Shown here in pieces: positions 46,082 to 55,747 of a stretch of 64,000 bases of DNA; the stretch's first letter is position 1; each line of letters opens with the position of its first letter. The position numbers and the translations under genes were made by a program. Source of the DNA: Bacteriovoracales bacterium (GTDB taxonomy: Bacteria > Bdellovibrionota > Bacteriovoracia > Bacteriovoracales > Bacteriovoracaceae). The notes under the pieces were generated by a model. That model was not told the origin of the DNA. It did not search any database and saw nothing but the letters and a program-made list of their open reading frames with translations. Where the stretch lies: assembly GCA_030149295.1 (NCBI GenBank), contig JASBRV010000082.1, positions 1 through 64,000 of the forward strand. The letters run 5' to 3'.

Positions 46082-47455
46082 TCACCCATTTATATCTAAA
46101 ATTGACTCGAGTTGTAAAGAACGACTACCTTTAATAAAGAGAATCTCGTGGCTATTTACGACACTAGGCAAAATGTTTTTAACTTCTTGCGCATTTTTAA
46201 AAGATTTTGATGCGTGGCCAAAACCCTTTGCATAATATTCACTAAATCTGCCCACAAAGTAAGCCTCATTAAAACCTTTTTGAGCAAGAAGCTTCCCAAT
46301 CTCTTGATGAAGTAAATCACCACTTTCTCCAAGCTCATTCATGTCTCCAAGAATAGGAAGGGCATTCTCGGGAGAAACTCCCTGTCTCTTGAGATACTCC
46401 ATAAATGTATCAAGTGAGGCACGCATAGAACTTGGATTTGCATTATAAGCATCGAGATAAACTTTTTTTGAAAAAACTTCTCTAATCTCGCCCCTATTCA
46501 TCTCTGGAGCTCGATAACTTTTCGCCTTTTCCTCAATCTTATCGGCCATAAAAGGAAAAGCCTCCAGAGTTAGTACCATGCACATCGCCATATTTATTTT
46601 CTGATGATCCCCTAACAGAGAAGGATTAGTCACTGAGTATTGGCCGTTCTTCCATTTTAATGTAAAGCCATCCTCTTCTAATTGAAGATTTTCATGCCCT
46701 AAAAATTCAGTTTTTTCCTGACCTTTTAGAACTTTAAGCTTTTCGTCGAAACCATTAATAAGAAATAAACCACTGTGGTGGTTTTTAACCTCTCTGTATA
46801 AGGCCGTCTTTTCCTCAAAGACACCATCTAAGCTCTTTAAAAATTCAATATGAGCATAACCAACATTGGTAATGAAACCATATTGCGGATGAGAACACTC
46901 ACTGAGTACCTTTATTTCTCCTGGAAAGTTCGTTCCCATCTCTATGACCGCAACTTCATGCTCATCCTTAATTTCAAACAACGTTAAAGGGACACCTATC
47001 TGATTATTTAAATTTCCTTCTGTGGCATGAACCTTCTCTTCACCCAAAAGAGAAAGTAGAGACCTTAGAATTTCTTTATTCGTTGTCTTTCCATTCGATC
47101 CTGTTAAACCAAAAATTACACCACCATTTTCTTGAAACCTATCTGATCGCACTCTGCCAAGTTCTAATATAAAAGAAAAAATATTTTCAACTTCAACAAA
47201 CCAAACCTTAGGGAAGTCTTTTTTTATCTTTGATAAAAGCTTATCATTTCGATTTTCGATCAAAACAACTTCAACCCCCTTTTCCAGTACATCAGGTAAG
47301 AAATTAATCGAATCAAAATTATCACCATACAAAGAAAGGAAGCAGTTTTCCTCTTTAAGCTTTCTAGAGTCACTACATACAGACAAGCGCAGAGCACTCG
47401 GCAAAGGTTTTGTTAATAAAGTATTACACTTATTAATATCATCAGAAAGAATCAT
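46082..47455 (-). CDS. murF: UDP-MurNAc-tripeptide D-alanyl-D-alanine ligase
   Basis: A 457-residue Mur ligase. The ATP loop is GLTGSNGKTTNKE, GTNFPGEIKVLSE and NVGYAHIEFL are typical for MurF, and LDAYNANPSSM is the C-terminal signature. It adds D-Ala-D-Ala to the tripeptide precursor. Its start overlaps the murE stop by 4 bases (ATGA). Confidence 0.96.
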   Translation of the reverse strand: MILSDDINKCNTLLTKPLPSALRLSVCSDSRKLKEENCFLSLYGDNFDSINFLPDVLEKGVEVVLIENRNDKLLSKIKKDFPKVWFVEVENIFSFILELGRVRSDRFQENGGVIFGLTGSNGKTTNKEILRSLLSLLGEEKVHATEGNLNNQIGVPLTLFEIKDEHEVAVIEMGTNFPGEIKVLSECSHPQYGFITNVGYAHIEFLKSLDGVFEEKTALYREVKNHHSGLFLINGFDEKLKVLKGQEKTEFLGHENLQLEEDGFTLKWKNGQYSVTNPSLLGDHQKINMAMCMVLTLEAFPFMADKIEEKAKSYRAPEMNRGEIREVFSKKVYLDAYNANPSSMRASLDTFMEYLKRQGVSPENALPILGDMNELGESGDLLHQEIGKLLAQKGFNEAYFVGRFSEYYAKGFGHASKSFKNAQEVKNILPSVVNSHEILFIKGSRSLQLESILDING

Positions 47456-48780
47456 CCTAACTTCCTTACAATTTCACAATCATCAAAAGCATGACGAACT
47501 CCATTTATATCCTGATAATTCTCATGACCTTTTCCTGCAATCAATATGACTGTTTTTCCTAGAACGTTCTCATATGATTTTTCAATTGCTTTCCTCCTAT
47601 CTACCTCTACCTCGTAGTCGGAGACAACACCTGGAATAATGTCATTGATAATGTCCATCGGATCTTCAGTTCGTGGATTGTCAGAAGTGATGATTATGGA
47701 GTCACTAAAAGCGCTAGCGGCTTTTCCCATAAGTGGCCTCTTCGATTTATCACGATCGCCGCCGCACCCAAAAACGGTACACACTTTGTAGTCACGATAA
47801 ATTTCACGCAATTGGCGAATCGCTTTTTCAATAGCATCGGGCGTATGTGCGTAATCAACAACGAAAACTGCCTTTTCTTTTTCCAAAACCTGCATTCTTC
47901 CTGGAGGTGCAACAATGCCTTTCATGTTCATTGGTGTCTTTAAACTAAAAACCGTCTTGGCCATCTCTAGTGCCACAGCAAAGTTTTCTCTTGCAAAGCC
48001 TTTTTCAAAAACCTTCGGCACAGGATAACTACCCTCTAAACTCGTCTCCACAACCATTGCTCTATCTTTTAGCTTAGCCACGAGGCTGCTTTGTTCTTTA
48101 GGAACAATGATCTTTTTTTCTTTCGACACATCTAAAATTTTTGCCTTAGCTTCAAAATAATTTTCCATTGTTTTATGAAAATCCAAGTGGTCTTGAGAAA
48201 AGTTGGTCCAAGCAACAACATCAAACTTTAAGTCCTTTAATCGACCCTGCTCCAAAGCATGACTACTTAATTCTAAAGAGATAGCCTCTATTTTTTGACC
48301 ATAGTAATAAAGAGCTTTTCGTATATCGAGGTAACTTGGCGTTGTGGTCAAAACCTCTCTATCTTGTTTTTTACCAGCTAAGAAAACTCCGGGCGTACCC
48401 ATATAAAGAGCATTTATGCCATTACACCTTAGAATTTCGGAAATTAACCACGCCACACTTGTTTTACCATTAGTTCCAGTAACGCCAAAGAAAGCCACCT
48501 CCTTTTCTAAAGGATAAAAATAATTAATGAGTTCTGTCTCTAGCTCTTTAATTTCACCAAGAGGCAAAAGTGTATGGTCATATGTACTCGACAAGGGAAA
48601 AGGAGAAACAATCATCCCCTTAAAATTACTCGGTAAATATTTTTTTAAAAGGTCATTTTGTTGATCATTGCCCTTGCAAGGAAGCAAAAGTATTTCTCTT
48701 TCACCCACTGTCTGTATTACATTGGATACACCTGTATATTTTGAAAGGTATTTGATTTTTTCTTTTATTTTATTTTTCAT
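47452..48780 (-). CDS. murE: UDP-MurNAc-L-alanyl-D-glutamate-meso-DAP ligase
   Basis: A 442-residue Mur ligase. The ATP loop is GVTGTNGKTSVAW and NFSQDHLDFH is the metal site. SDNPRTEDP contains DNPR, the motif that selects meso-diaminopimelate rather than lysine, so this organism makes DAP-type peptidoglycan. Slightly shorter than E. coli MurE. It overlaps ftsI and murF by 4 bases on either side. Confidence 0.96.
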   Translation of the reverse strand: MKNKIKEKIKYLSKYTGVSNVIQTVGEREILLLPCKGNDQQNDLLKKYLPSNFKGMIVSPFPLSSTYDHTLLPLGEIKELETELINYFYPLEKEVAFFGVTGTNGKTSVAWLISEILRCNGINALYMGTPGVFLAGKKQDREVLTTTPSYLDIRKALYYYGQKIEAISLELSSHALEQGRLKDLKFDVVAWTNFSQDHLDFHKTMENYFEAKAKILDVSKEKKIIVPKEQSSLVAKLKDRAMVVETSLEGSYPVPKVFEKGFARENFAVALEMAKTVFSLKTPMNMKGIVAPPGRMQVLEKEKAVFVVDYAHTPDAIEKAIRQLREIYRDYKVCTVFGCGGDRDKSKRPLMGKAASAFSDSIIITSDNPRTEDPMDIINDIIPGVVSDYEVEVDRRKAIEKSYENVLGKTVILIAGKGHENYQDINGVRHAFDDCEIVRKLG

Positions 48781-50684
48781 AAAGATGGTGGTCGGTATTT
48801 TAAAACAACGGCACTATCTTCCTTGAGGGCCTCACCCGGTGCAGGCTCTTGTTCAAAGACAACTCCCATACCTTGGTGAATAAGTTTAGTTTTCGTTTTC
48901 TTTCCCAATGTCGCACTTGATCTCTTATCCAAACCTATAAAGTTCGGGACCTTTCCTTTGGTCACAACCCTCGTTGAGGAATGTTTAATTTTAACTGTAT
49001 CCATTTTGTTAATTGTTTCCTCATCTTCAAGAGCAAGATTTGAAAAGTCTTTATTCTTAAAAAGTAAATACTCTGTGATTTTTCTAAAAATGGGACCAGC
49101 TATTGTATTACCATAATAGATTCTTCCCTTAGGGTTATCGACATAAGCATAAACGATAAAGGGGTTTTTAACATTAGCTGGATAACCTATAAAGCCTGCG
49201 ACGTATCCTCTATAGCCCCCTTCTGGTGAAACTCTTTGAGCCGTACTGGTCTTTCCCGCGATTTTAAATAAGGGAACTTTCGCGGCTGGCCCTGTTCCAT
49301 TTTCCACAGCTTCAATTAAAATTCTTTCTGTCTCCTCTGCGATCTCTTTTTTAACTAAGGGTTGAGGTTTTTCAGTTTCATTGCCCCCCTTAATCAAAGT
49401 AGGCTTTATATAAAGACCCTTATTGGCAATGGCAGCATAAGCTGCGAGCATCTGAACTCCAGTCGTTGCAACACCTTGACCGAAGCTTATATTAGACAGA
49501 CTCAAAGGCGAGACGTTTTGATCATCTGTAAAAATACCTCTAGATTCACCAGGAACCTCTATTCCAGTTTTTCTACCAAAACCAAACTTTTCAATCGTTT
49601 TCTTTAGTTTTGGAAAAGTTAAATCAAAAGCCAACTTTGTTGTTCCAATATTAGATGAAAACCTTAGGATTTCCTCCACAGTAAGCCATTCATATTTTTT
49701 CTTGGATTCTGCTTCAGAAATTATGTGGTCATCTACTTTTAGACGACCTTTTTCACAATAAAAACTAGTATCAGATGTAGCAATCTTATTTTCAAAAGCA
49801 GATATTACAGTAATTGTTTTAAAGTTTGACCCAGGCTCAAAGGGATCGGTAACGAACGATAACTTTCGTGCCTTCCCATCCGCACTTCTCCAGCGATTTG
49901 GATCAAAAGTAGGGTAGTTACCAATTGCCAAAATTTCACCCGTTTTAGAATCCATAACCCCAAAACCACCACCATCGGCTTCGTATTTCTCAATCGCCTC
50001 TTTTAGATACCTTTCTGCAGCTGCTTGAAGGTCTTTATCAATTGATAAGTTAATATCCTTTGCGTCCGATCCGAGGTCTTGACTCTCAAATTTTATAGGT
50101 CTTCCCTTGGCATCCTTTACATATTTTACAACCTTAGGTTTTCCTTTTAACTCATCGTTATAAAGATATTCTATTCCGGCCAAACCCACGTTATCGATAC
50201 CGACAAATCCTAGAACCTGGGAAGCAACTTCATGGTTTGGGTAAAGCCTTTTGGGGACAGAATCAATATATATTCCTTTTATCTTTTTTACCTTTTCTAC
50301 TTGCTCCTTAGTAAGAGTCACCTTGCGGGCAAGCCAGGTGTAACGGCTTCTCCCTTTTGTTTTTTTCCAAAGCTTATTAAATTGTAATTTAGGCACTGCT
50401 TTTGAAAGTTCACGCAAAGAAGCTCTTACATTTTGCAAGTTTCTCGGAATCGTAAAAATACTGTAGGTTTGAATATTTATTGCTAGAGGATTTCCATTTC
50501 TATCTAAAATATTTCCACGTTTAGGATAGACTGTGATTTCCCTAAAGACCTGGCTTTTGGATCTTGCAATGAGTTCAGCTCGGTCTACGAACTGGACTTT
50601 CAGTGCCTTCCCAAGGATAAGTAAAAAACCTATAAGGAAGAAACAAAAAAGAACAATGACCTTGGTACGTAAGTTTTTTTCCAT
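48777..50684 (-). CDS. ftsI: septal transpeptidase FtsI (PBP3) with C-terminal PASTA domain
   Basis: A 635-residue class B PBP. One membrane helix (about 8-28), the pedestal region with RGNILDRNG, then the transpeptidase domain with S286-N-F-K289, S343-S-N345 and K478-T-S480. Residues about 575-632 form one PASTA domain (VPNFIGLDKRSSATL...PAPGEAL). PASTA domains are usual in Gram-positive PBPs but also occur in FtsI of Bdellovibrio and myxobacteria. It cross-links septal peptidoglycan with FtsW. Confidence 0.96.
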   Translation of the reverse strand: MEKNLRTKVIVLFCFFLIGFLLILGKALKVQFVDRAELIARSKSQVFREITVYPKRGNILDRNGNPLAINIQTYSIFTIPRNLQNVRASLRELSKAVPKLQFNKLWKKTKGRSRYTWLARKVTLTKEQVEKVKKIKGIYIDSVPKRLYPNHEVASQVLGFVGIDNVGLAGIEYLYNDELKGKPKVVKYVKDAKGRPIKFESQDLGSDAKDINLSIDKDLQAAAERYLKEAIEKYEADGGGFGVMDSKTGEILAIGNYPTFDPNRWRSADGKARKLSFVTDPFEPGSNFKTITVISAFENKIATSDTSFYCEKGRLKVDDHIISEAESKKKYEWLTVEEILRFSSNIGTTKLAFDLTFPKLKKTIEKFGFGRKTGIEVPGESRGIFTDDQNVSPLSLSNISFGQGVATTGVQMLAAYAAIANKGLYIKPTLIKGGNETEKPQPLVKKEIAEETERILIEAVENGTGPAAKVPLFKIAGKTSTAQRVSPEGGYRGYVAGFIGYPANVKNPFIVYAYVDNPKGRIYYGNTIAGPIFRKITEYLLFKNKDFSNLALEDEETINKMDTVKIKHSSTRVVTKGKVPNFIGLDKRSSATLGKKTKTKLIHQGMGVVFEQEPAPGEALKEDSAVVLKYRPPSL

Positions 50685-51007
50685 TAATCTGGTAATACTA
50701 TAATTTGTTTTTGTCTTGGTTGCTTAAGATTGTATTTAGAAGCCATTTTCCTTAGCCTTTTCACACTTAGCAAGCGTGCTTTCTTTGCTTTAAGCTCCTT
50801 ATTATCAAGTGTGACTTTTTCAATGTCCTTGTTAACACTTGTAATTTGATAATCAAGCTCAACTCCCTTCATTCTAAAGAGAACAAAAAGTAGTCCTAGA
50901 ATAAAAAAAGTAAGAACGAAGGGAAAGACCTGGTTTGAGAAAATAAAAGACTTGAATGATTGGAATGGATTAATTTTCTTTGACCTTCTTGTCGCTGTAG
51001 CCAACAC
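50684..51007 (-). CDS. ftsL: cell division protein FtsL
   Basis: A 107-residue bitopic protein: basic N-terminus, one membrane helix (about 29-46), then a coiled-coil (LDYQITSVNKDIEKVTLDNKEL). This layout and the position between rsmH and ftsI identify FtsL although its sequence is never well conserved. It overlaps ftsI by one base and starts directly after rsmH. Confidence 0.82.
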   Translation of the reverse strand: MLATATRRSKKINPFQSFKSFIFSNQVFPFVLTFFILGLLFVLFRMKGVELDYQITSVNKDIEKVTLDNKELKAKKARLLSVKRLRKMASKYNLKQPRQKQIIVLPD

Positions 51008-51955
51008 TTACTCCTTTTTGGCGTATTTGTTCTTGCTCGGCCATTCGTTGACCTTTTTTATTACTCTTAGTTTAGCACTTCTTGAGCGAGAGTTTTTAAA
51101 AATCTCATCAGAAGAGGGAAGGATTGGCTTCTTTGTTAAAACTTCAATTGGGTAAGCATCATCTTTCCAACTTTTGAAGCTATGCTTCACAATTCTGTCC
51201 TCTAAGGAATGAAAAGAAATGATCATAAATAGGCCATTGCAATTGAGTCTTGGTATTACCTGACCAATTACATCCGATAAGACATCCAACTCCCTATTTA
51301 CTTTGATTCTTAAGGCCTGAAAAACCTTAGTTGCAGGACTAATTTTTCCAAAGCGAAGCTTTTTCGGATAGCTATGAAAACAAATATCCTCGAGTTGCTT
51401 TGTGGTTAAGATGGGTTCTTGAGTTCTCTTCTCCACAATATTTTTAGCAATTGTTTTTGAAAATTTCTCTTCACCATAGAGACTGAATAATTCTTGTAGC
51501 TCTCCCAAAGAATAGGTTGCCAAAATGTCTGCAGCATTAGGAGTTTCAGCATTAGGGTTCATTCGCATATCGAGAGGACCCTCAAATCGAAATGAAAATC
51601 CTCTTTCACCTGTATCAAACTGATGAGAGCTCACTCCGGCATCAAGTAAAACGGCATCAAGCTTTACATTCAATGGAATTTTTTTTGAGAAGTTCTCAAA
51701 GTTAGAGTCAATTAGGGTTACTCTTTCTTCGAGAGAATTTTCTTTCAAAATCTTTTGACCATTTGAAAGTGCATCAGGATCCTGATCAAAAGAATAGATG
51801 TGAGATTTCGGAAAGAGTTCGGCGATGGCCAGAGTGTGACCACCGGCCCCGAAGGTTAAATCCGAAAAATTATACTCACCCTCTAAAGAGAAATTACTCT
51901 TTAAGAGATTAAGTATATCTTCTTTTTGAACACTGAAATGCTCACCATAGTTCAC
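51008..51955 (-). CDS. rsmH: 16S rRNA m4C1402 methyltransferase RsmH (MraW)
   Basis: A 315-residue methyltransferase. The start NYGEHFSVQKEDILNLL, DLTFGAGGHTLAI, LLDAGVSSHQFDTGERGFSFR and FHSLEDRIVK are the standard RsmH blocks. It is normally the second gene of the dcw cluster after mraZ. Here mtnP occupies that position, 3 bases upstream. Confidence 0.96.
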   Translation of the reverse strand: MNYGEHFSVQKEDILNLLKSNFSLEGEYNFSDLTFGAGGHTLAIAELFPKSHIYSFDQDPDALSNGQKILKENSLEERVTLIDSNFENFSKKIPLNVKLDAVLLDAGVSSHQFDTGERGFSFRFEGPLDMRMNPNAETPNAADILATYSLGELQELFSLYGEEKFSKTIAKNIVEKRTQEPILTTKQLEDICFHSYPKKLRFGKISPATKVFQALRIKVNRELDVLSDVIGQVIPRLNCNGLFMIISFHSLEDRIVKHSFKSWKDDAYPIEVLTKKPILPSSDEIFKNSRSRSAKLRVIKKVNEWPSKNKYAKKE

Positions 51956-51958
51956 GCT

Positions 51959-52807
51959 TTATTTATCCAATAATACGCTTAATGTTTCAGACTGAGACGC
52001 AGACCATCTCTCTTTTGGTGTCATAATACCTATTTCATTCTCTCTTGGAAAATCTGGCTTACTCTCTCGGAGCCTAGGGAGTGCATCAAGAAGAAGCTTT
52101 TGTGCATTTTGGTTATTCGTTTTCATTACTGCCATAATCTCATCGACTGTACAGTGCTCATCTTTCCAACAATCAAAATCCGTCACCATGGCAATGGTGG
52201 CATAGGCCATGCCTGCCTCTTTGGCTAAGTAAGACTCCGGTACATTTGTCATTCCAATGACAGAGGCACCAAAACTTCTATAAAGATTTGACTCTGCCCG
52301 AGATGAAAACTGTGGCCCTTCAATACAAATATAAGTACCCCCAACCGAATATTTTAAATTCGTCTTCTTGCAGCTTTCCTCTAAAATCTTTTGTAAACTT
52401 TTCTCAATTGGATCAGCACAACTTACGTGACCAACAATTCCATTTTCGAAAAAAGTTCTCGCTCTCTTTCCCTTAGTCCAATCTATGAACTGATCAACTA
52501 GGACAAAAGTAGTGGGAGGTAGCTCTTCTTTTAAAGATCCCACTGCTGAAATTGAAATAATATAATCAACACCAAGCTTTTTTAGAGCAAAAATATTAGC
52601 CCTGTAATTTACTTCAGAGGGATGAAAGCTATGCTCCTTTCCATGACGTGGAATAAAATAAAAATCTGTATCGGCTAACTTAGCTTCAATAATTTCAGAG
52701 CTTGGACTTCCAAAAGGCGTATCAATTTTATGTTCGTTAACAAGCTTGATACCATCAATATTGTAAACTCCACTCCCACCAATAATTCCAATCTTTCCTC
52801 TTTGCAT
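51959..52807 (-). CDS. mtnP: S-methyl-5'-thioadenosine phosphorylase
   Basis: A 282-residue purine nucleoside phosphorylase family 2 enzyme. GIIGGSGVYN, ISAVGSL, EGPQFSSRAES and MTNVPESYLAKEAG are typical. TDFDCW carries the Asp pair selecting 6-aminopurines, so MTA rather than guanosine is the likely substrate. It heads the dcw run in the position of mraZ, only 3 bases before rsmH, so it is probably co-transcribed. The minus strand upstream has an extended -10 (TGCTATACT, 52867-52859) that might be the cluster promoter, with no clear -35. Confidence 0.93.
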   Translation of the reverse strand: MQRGKIGIIGGSGVYNIDGIKLVNEHKIDTPFGSPSSEIIEAKLADTDFYFIPRHGKEHSFHPSEVNYRANIFALKKLGVDYIISISAVGSLKEELPPTTFVLVDQFIDWTKGKRARTFFENGIVGHVSCADPIEKSLQKILEESCKKTNLKYSVGGTYICIEGPQFSSRAESNLYRSFGASVIGMTNVPESYLAKEAGMAYATIAMVTDFDCWKDEHCTVDEIMAVMKTNNQNAQKLLLDALPRLRESKPDFPRENEIGIMTPKERWSASQSETLSVLLDK

Positions 52808-52852
52808 AAAGCTTTCTACCTTTTAATATAATAATGACTCTTAGCGACTAAG

Positions 52853-54064
52853 GTGATGAGTATAGCATACGCAATGAAAAAATTGAGCAAAAATTCTAAG
52901 TTAAAGGGCTTTCTTGAGAGGAAAAGAAAACGTCTGGAAGTCTTAGAGAGTGCCTCAAAAGAATCTTCTAAAGCCTTAAGAAAAAGTGCTGAAGATTTTC
53001 TTAAAAAACCAAACCTTTCAAACTATACCAAACTATCCAAGGTTCTTTTCAATAGTTCTACCTGGCTTGGTAAATCGACTTTCCGATTATTTAGACCGAT
53101 CGAGCCGAGCTATTTAGAAAAAGTAGAATATTTAAAAAGCCAACAAGCTCAATACATTCTCAAAGCAATTGCTCAAAAGAAAACCATCAGTCATCACAGA
53201 GGTACCTATTCTGAGATATTTAAAACTATATTTTATGACTTTGAAATTAGTCATCTCGACAGAAGTTATCAGCGTGTTTTAAATGTCCCCAAGATAAACA
53301 CATCTGTTCTACTCATTAGCGGTGTTTTAAATGAAATTTTTACGACTCCTGCATTTGAGAGAGGAGCAAAGTACATCAAAGAAAATTATGATATCGACTT
53401 TGATTATTGTCCTACCTCAGGTACCAAAACTACTCAAGAAAACTCCAAAATGATCAAAGAGCATTTTGATATGCTAAAAAGTAAAGATCGTCCTGTATGG
53501 TTCTTTGCTTTTTCAAAAGGAGGTATCGACGTTCTTCATTTTTTAAAAGAATATTCTGGTGAATGCCAACAATCGGTAGCCGGTTTATCTACCGTTGCCA
53601 GCCCAATACTTGGTAGCGAAAGAGTTAACCATAAAGTTATTAAGCTTATTAACTCAATTCATTCGTTGGAAGAAAATAAAGTTTATCAATACTTTGACCG
53701 CCAATTTGATTTTTTATTTAAAGATTTTCAAAAAAGTCTAAGTTCTGAGTTTCAAGAGTCATGGTTTCAAGAAAACTTTTCTTATCTGCCTCGCAATATG
53801 TTTTACACAGCACTTGCCTTAGAGGCGAATTGGTACGAAAGTCATGTTTGGATGATTTTGACTAAGCTATTCTTTCAATCCCCCTCAATAAATGATGGAA
53901 TTGTTGATGCTGAAAGAGCTCTCTATCCTGAATACTTTCAGGGAATTAATCTTGGGATTTTAAAAGGTCACCATTTAATCGGAACAAGAAGTTCCGATTA
54001 CGTTCAAGAAGCCCTGATAGAAGCCCATATTGTTTTTCTTAATTATTTAGGACTCTTAAATTAA
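52853..54064 (+). CDS. alpha/beta-hydrolase-like protein, possible lipase/esterase
   Basis: A 403-residue protein. VWFFAFSKGGIDVLHFL (about 219-235) looks like a nucleophile elbow with Ser in F-S-K-G-G. Downstream SINDGIVD could supply the acid and KGHHLIG the His of a catalytic triad. The N-terminal 110 residues are Lys/Ser-rich and helical, without a signal peptide. Start is GTG 52853 or ATG 52856, and an ATG at 52874 is also possible. It is divergent from mtnP by 45 bases and overlaps the end of mglA by 4 bases. Substrate unknown. Confidence 0.6.
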   Translation: MMSIAYAMKKLSKNSKLKGFLERKRKRLEVLESASKESSKALRKSAEDFLKKPNLSNYTKLSKVLFNSSTWLGKSTFRLFRPIEPSYLEKVEYLKSQQAQYILKAIAQKKTISHHRGTYSEIFKTIFYDFEISHLDRSYQRVLNVPKINTSVLLISGVLNEIFTTPAFERGAKYIKENYDIDFDYCPTSGTKTTQENSKMIKEHFDMLKSKDRPVWFFAFSKGGIDVLHFLKEYSGECQQSVAGLSTVASPILGSERVNHKVIKLINSIHSLEENKVYQYFDRQFDFLFKDFQKSLSSEFQESWFQENFSYLPRNMFYTALALEANWYESHVWMILTKLFFQSPSINDGIVDAERALYPEYFQGINLGILKGHHLIGTRSSDYVQEALIEAHIVFLNYLGLLN

Positions 54065-54651
54065 TTAAGTCCACCCTTAAGATTCATTAGAACGAGCTTT
54101 GATACTTCTTTTAAGGTTTCAAAAACACCCTCACCAGAAACAGCAGAAGCCTCAAAAGAAGGGGCGCCCCACTTGTTTAATTTTTTCTCCAAATCCTCTA
54201 CAGAAGTAACATTTGGTAAATCTCTTTTATTCCATTGCAAAACTAAGGGTATTTTAGATATGTCATAGCCTTGCTCTGTTAGGTTTTTCTCTAACCCTTC
54301 AAGGCTCTCTAGGTTAGCATCCATTTTTTCAAGCTGGGAATCGGCGACAAAAATCAAACCATCTACTGCTCGTAAAATCAGTTTTCTGGATGCCTCATAA
54401 AAAACTTGGCCTGGAACAGTGTAAAGATGGAAACGGGTTTTATAACCTCTAATTTCACCCAACTCGAGAGGAAGAAAATCAAAAAATAAGGTTCGTTCAT
54501 TTTCATTATTGAGCTTAATAATATTTCCCTTATTTTCTCCTGAGGTTTTTTTATAAACATGTTGGATATTCGTTGTCTTACCCCCTAAGCCTGGCCCGTA
54601 ATAAACGATCTTACAATTAACTTCTTTTTTATTGTGATTAACAAAAGACAT
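54061..54651 (-). CDS. mglA: MglA-type small Ras-like GTPase
   Basis: A 196-residue GTPase from the ATG at 54651; this start gives MSFVNHNKKEVNCKIVYYGPG, aligned with MglA of Myxococcus. The P-loop is GPGLGGKTT, VPGQVFYEASRKL is the switch region, and QWNKRD is the base-recognition motif. MglA sets cell polarity and gliding; in Bdellovibrio it is needed for prey invasion. It lies one base after a roadblock-domain gene, its probable GAP/GEF partner, and ends the dnaX-ybaB-recR run. Confidence 0.93.
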   Translation of the reverse strand: MSFVNHNKKEVNCKIVYYGPGLGGKTTNIQHVYKKTSGENKGNIIKLNNENERTLFFDFLPLELGEIRGYKTRFHLYTVPGQVFYEASRKLILRAVDGLIFVADSQLEKMDANLESLEGLEKNLTEQGYDISKIPLVLQWNKRDLPNVTSVEDLEKKLNKWGAPSFEASAVSGEGVFETLKEVSKLVLMNLKGGLN

Positions 54652-54652
54652 T

Positions 54653-55144
54653 TTATATCCCCGCAAAAGAAAAGAGGTCGTCTACTTCCTCTGCTGTTAC
54701 ATTTTCAAAAAGAAAACCCTCTGATGTTTGAATTGCTTCATCCGCTTCATCAAATATCTCAATTTTATCAAAAAACTGCCTTAAGCTTTTTGCGTAGTTT
54801 TTTATCTTTCCCGGATTAATCTGATTTTCAAAAATAAAAGACCAAAAAACTTTTGGGTTTTTCTCAGTTGGCTGCAAAAGAAAAAATCCACTTTGGCTAT
54901 TTTGGTAACTCAAACCTGTATCTGTCGTACCATCAACATGAATCATATCGGCCACGGCTTGTGAAGCTTGCCACATCCCCACCATAAGAGCACCTAAAGA
55001 CTGAGCCTCATTCTTGTTCATTTTCTTTCCAAGCAGGGAGAGAACTTGTCCATCCCTAGTCAAAACCATAATGGATACCTCCGAGAAGAATTCGTGCTTG
55101 GAAAAGGATTTAAAATGCCCACTTATTTTTTCATGTATCGTCAT
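54653..55144 (-). CDS. roadblock/LC7-like protein, candidate MglB partner of MglA
   Basis: A 163-residue protein. The central beta-sheet phrases VSIMVLTRDGQVLSLLGKK, GALMVGMWQASQAVADM and GFFLLQPTE fit a roadblock/LC7 fold, the fold of MglB, which acts as the GTPase-activating protein of MglA. The C-terminal 50 residues are acidic helices, which classical MglB lacks. It is one base from mglA and 4 bases after recR. MglB sequences are very divergent, so the family name is a proposal supported by the adjacency. Confidence 0.65.
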   Translation of the reverse strand: MTIHEKISGHFKSFSKHEFFSEVSIMVLTRDGQVLSLLGKKMNKNEAQSLGALMVGMWQASQAVADMIHVDGTTDTGLSYQNSQSGFFLLQPTEKNPKVFWSFIFENQINPGKIKNYAKSLRQFFDKIEIFDEADEAIQTSEGFLFENVTAEEVDDLFSFAGI

Positions 55145-55148
55145 AAGT

Positions 55149-55745
55149 TCAATTAAGCCTTTTTCTATTTTCTAGTGCCTTAGTAATTGTAAGGGAATCC
55201 AGGTACTCCAAAGAGCCACCCATTGGAATTCCAAAGCCTATTCTTTCAACTTTAATATCTTCAGGCAATTCTTGATGAATATAAGAACAGGTTGCATCTC
55301 CTTCAACTGATGGGTTGACCGCCAAAATGACTTCTTTCTTATCTTCTTTTGTAATTCTCTCCACCAATTCGGGAATTCTTAATTCATCTGGGCCAATTCC
55401 AAGTAGGGGGTTAAGAACCCCTCCAAGAATGTGATAACTTCCCTTAAAGGTGTTGCTATTTTCAATCGCAATATAGTCCGTGATATTTTCCACCACACAC
55501 ACACAATCACTTTCTCTTCTATCCCGGTTTGAGCAAACCTGGCATTGTGACTGATCTGTATAAAACCCACAAACCTCACAAGAGTTTAAGTTCCCAAGAC
55601 TGATCAAACTATTCCCCAGTGCCCCCAACTGAGCTTTATCCCACCGACAAATTGTGAGAACTTGGCGCAAAGCAGTCTTTTCCCCGACTCCGGGAATTTT
55701 TGTCATTTGCGAAACTGCATGCTTGAGAGAGTCGGGTAATTCCAT
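55149..55745 (-). CDS. recR: recombination mediator RecR
   Basis: A 198-residue RecR: N-terminal HhH region (TKIPGVGEKTALR), zinc site CEVCGFYTDQSQCQVC, and a Toprim domain with CVVEN and AVNPSVEGDATCSYI, ending in the usual short C-terminal region. It loads RecA with RecF/RecO. The order dnaX-ybaB-recR is one of the most conserved in bacteria, and all three are tightly packed here. Confidence 0.96.
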   Translation of the reverse strand: MELPDSLKHAVSQMTKIPGVGEKTALRQVLTICRWDKAQLGALGNSLISLGNLNSCEVCGFYTDQSQCQVCSNRDRRESDCVCVVENITDYIAIENSNTFKGSYHILGGVLNPLLGIGPDELRIPELVERITKEDKKEVILAVNPSVEGDATCSYIHQELPEDIKVERIGFGIPMGGSLEYLDSLTITKALENRKRLN

Positions 55746-55747
55746 CT

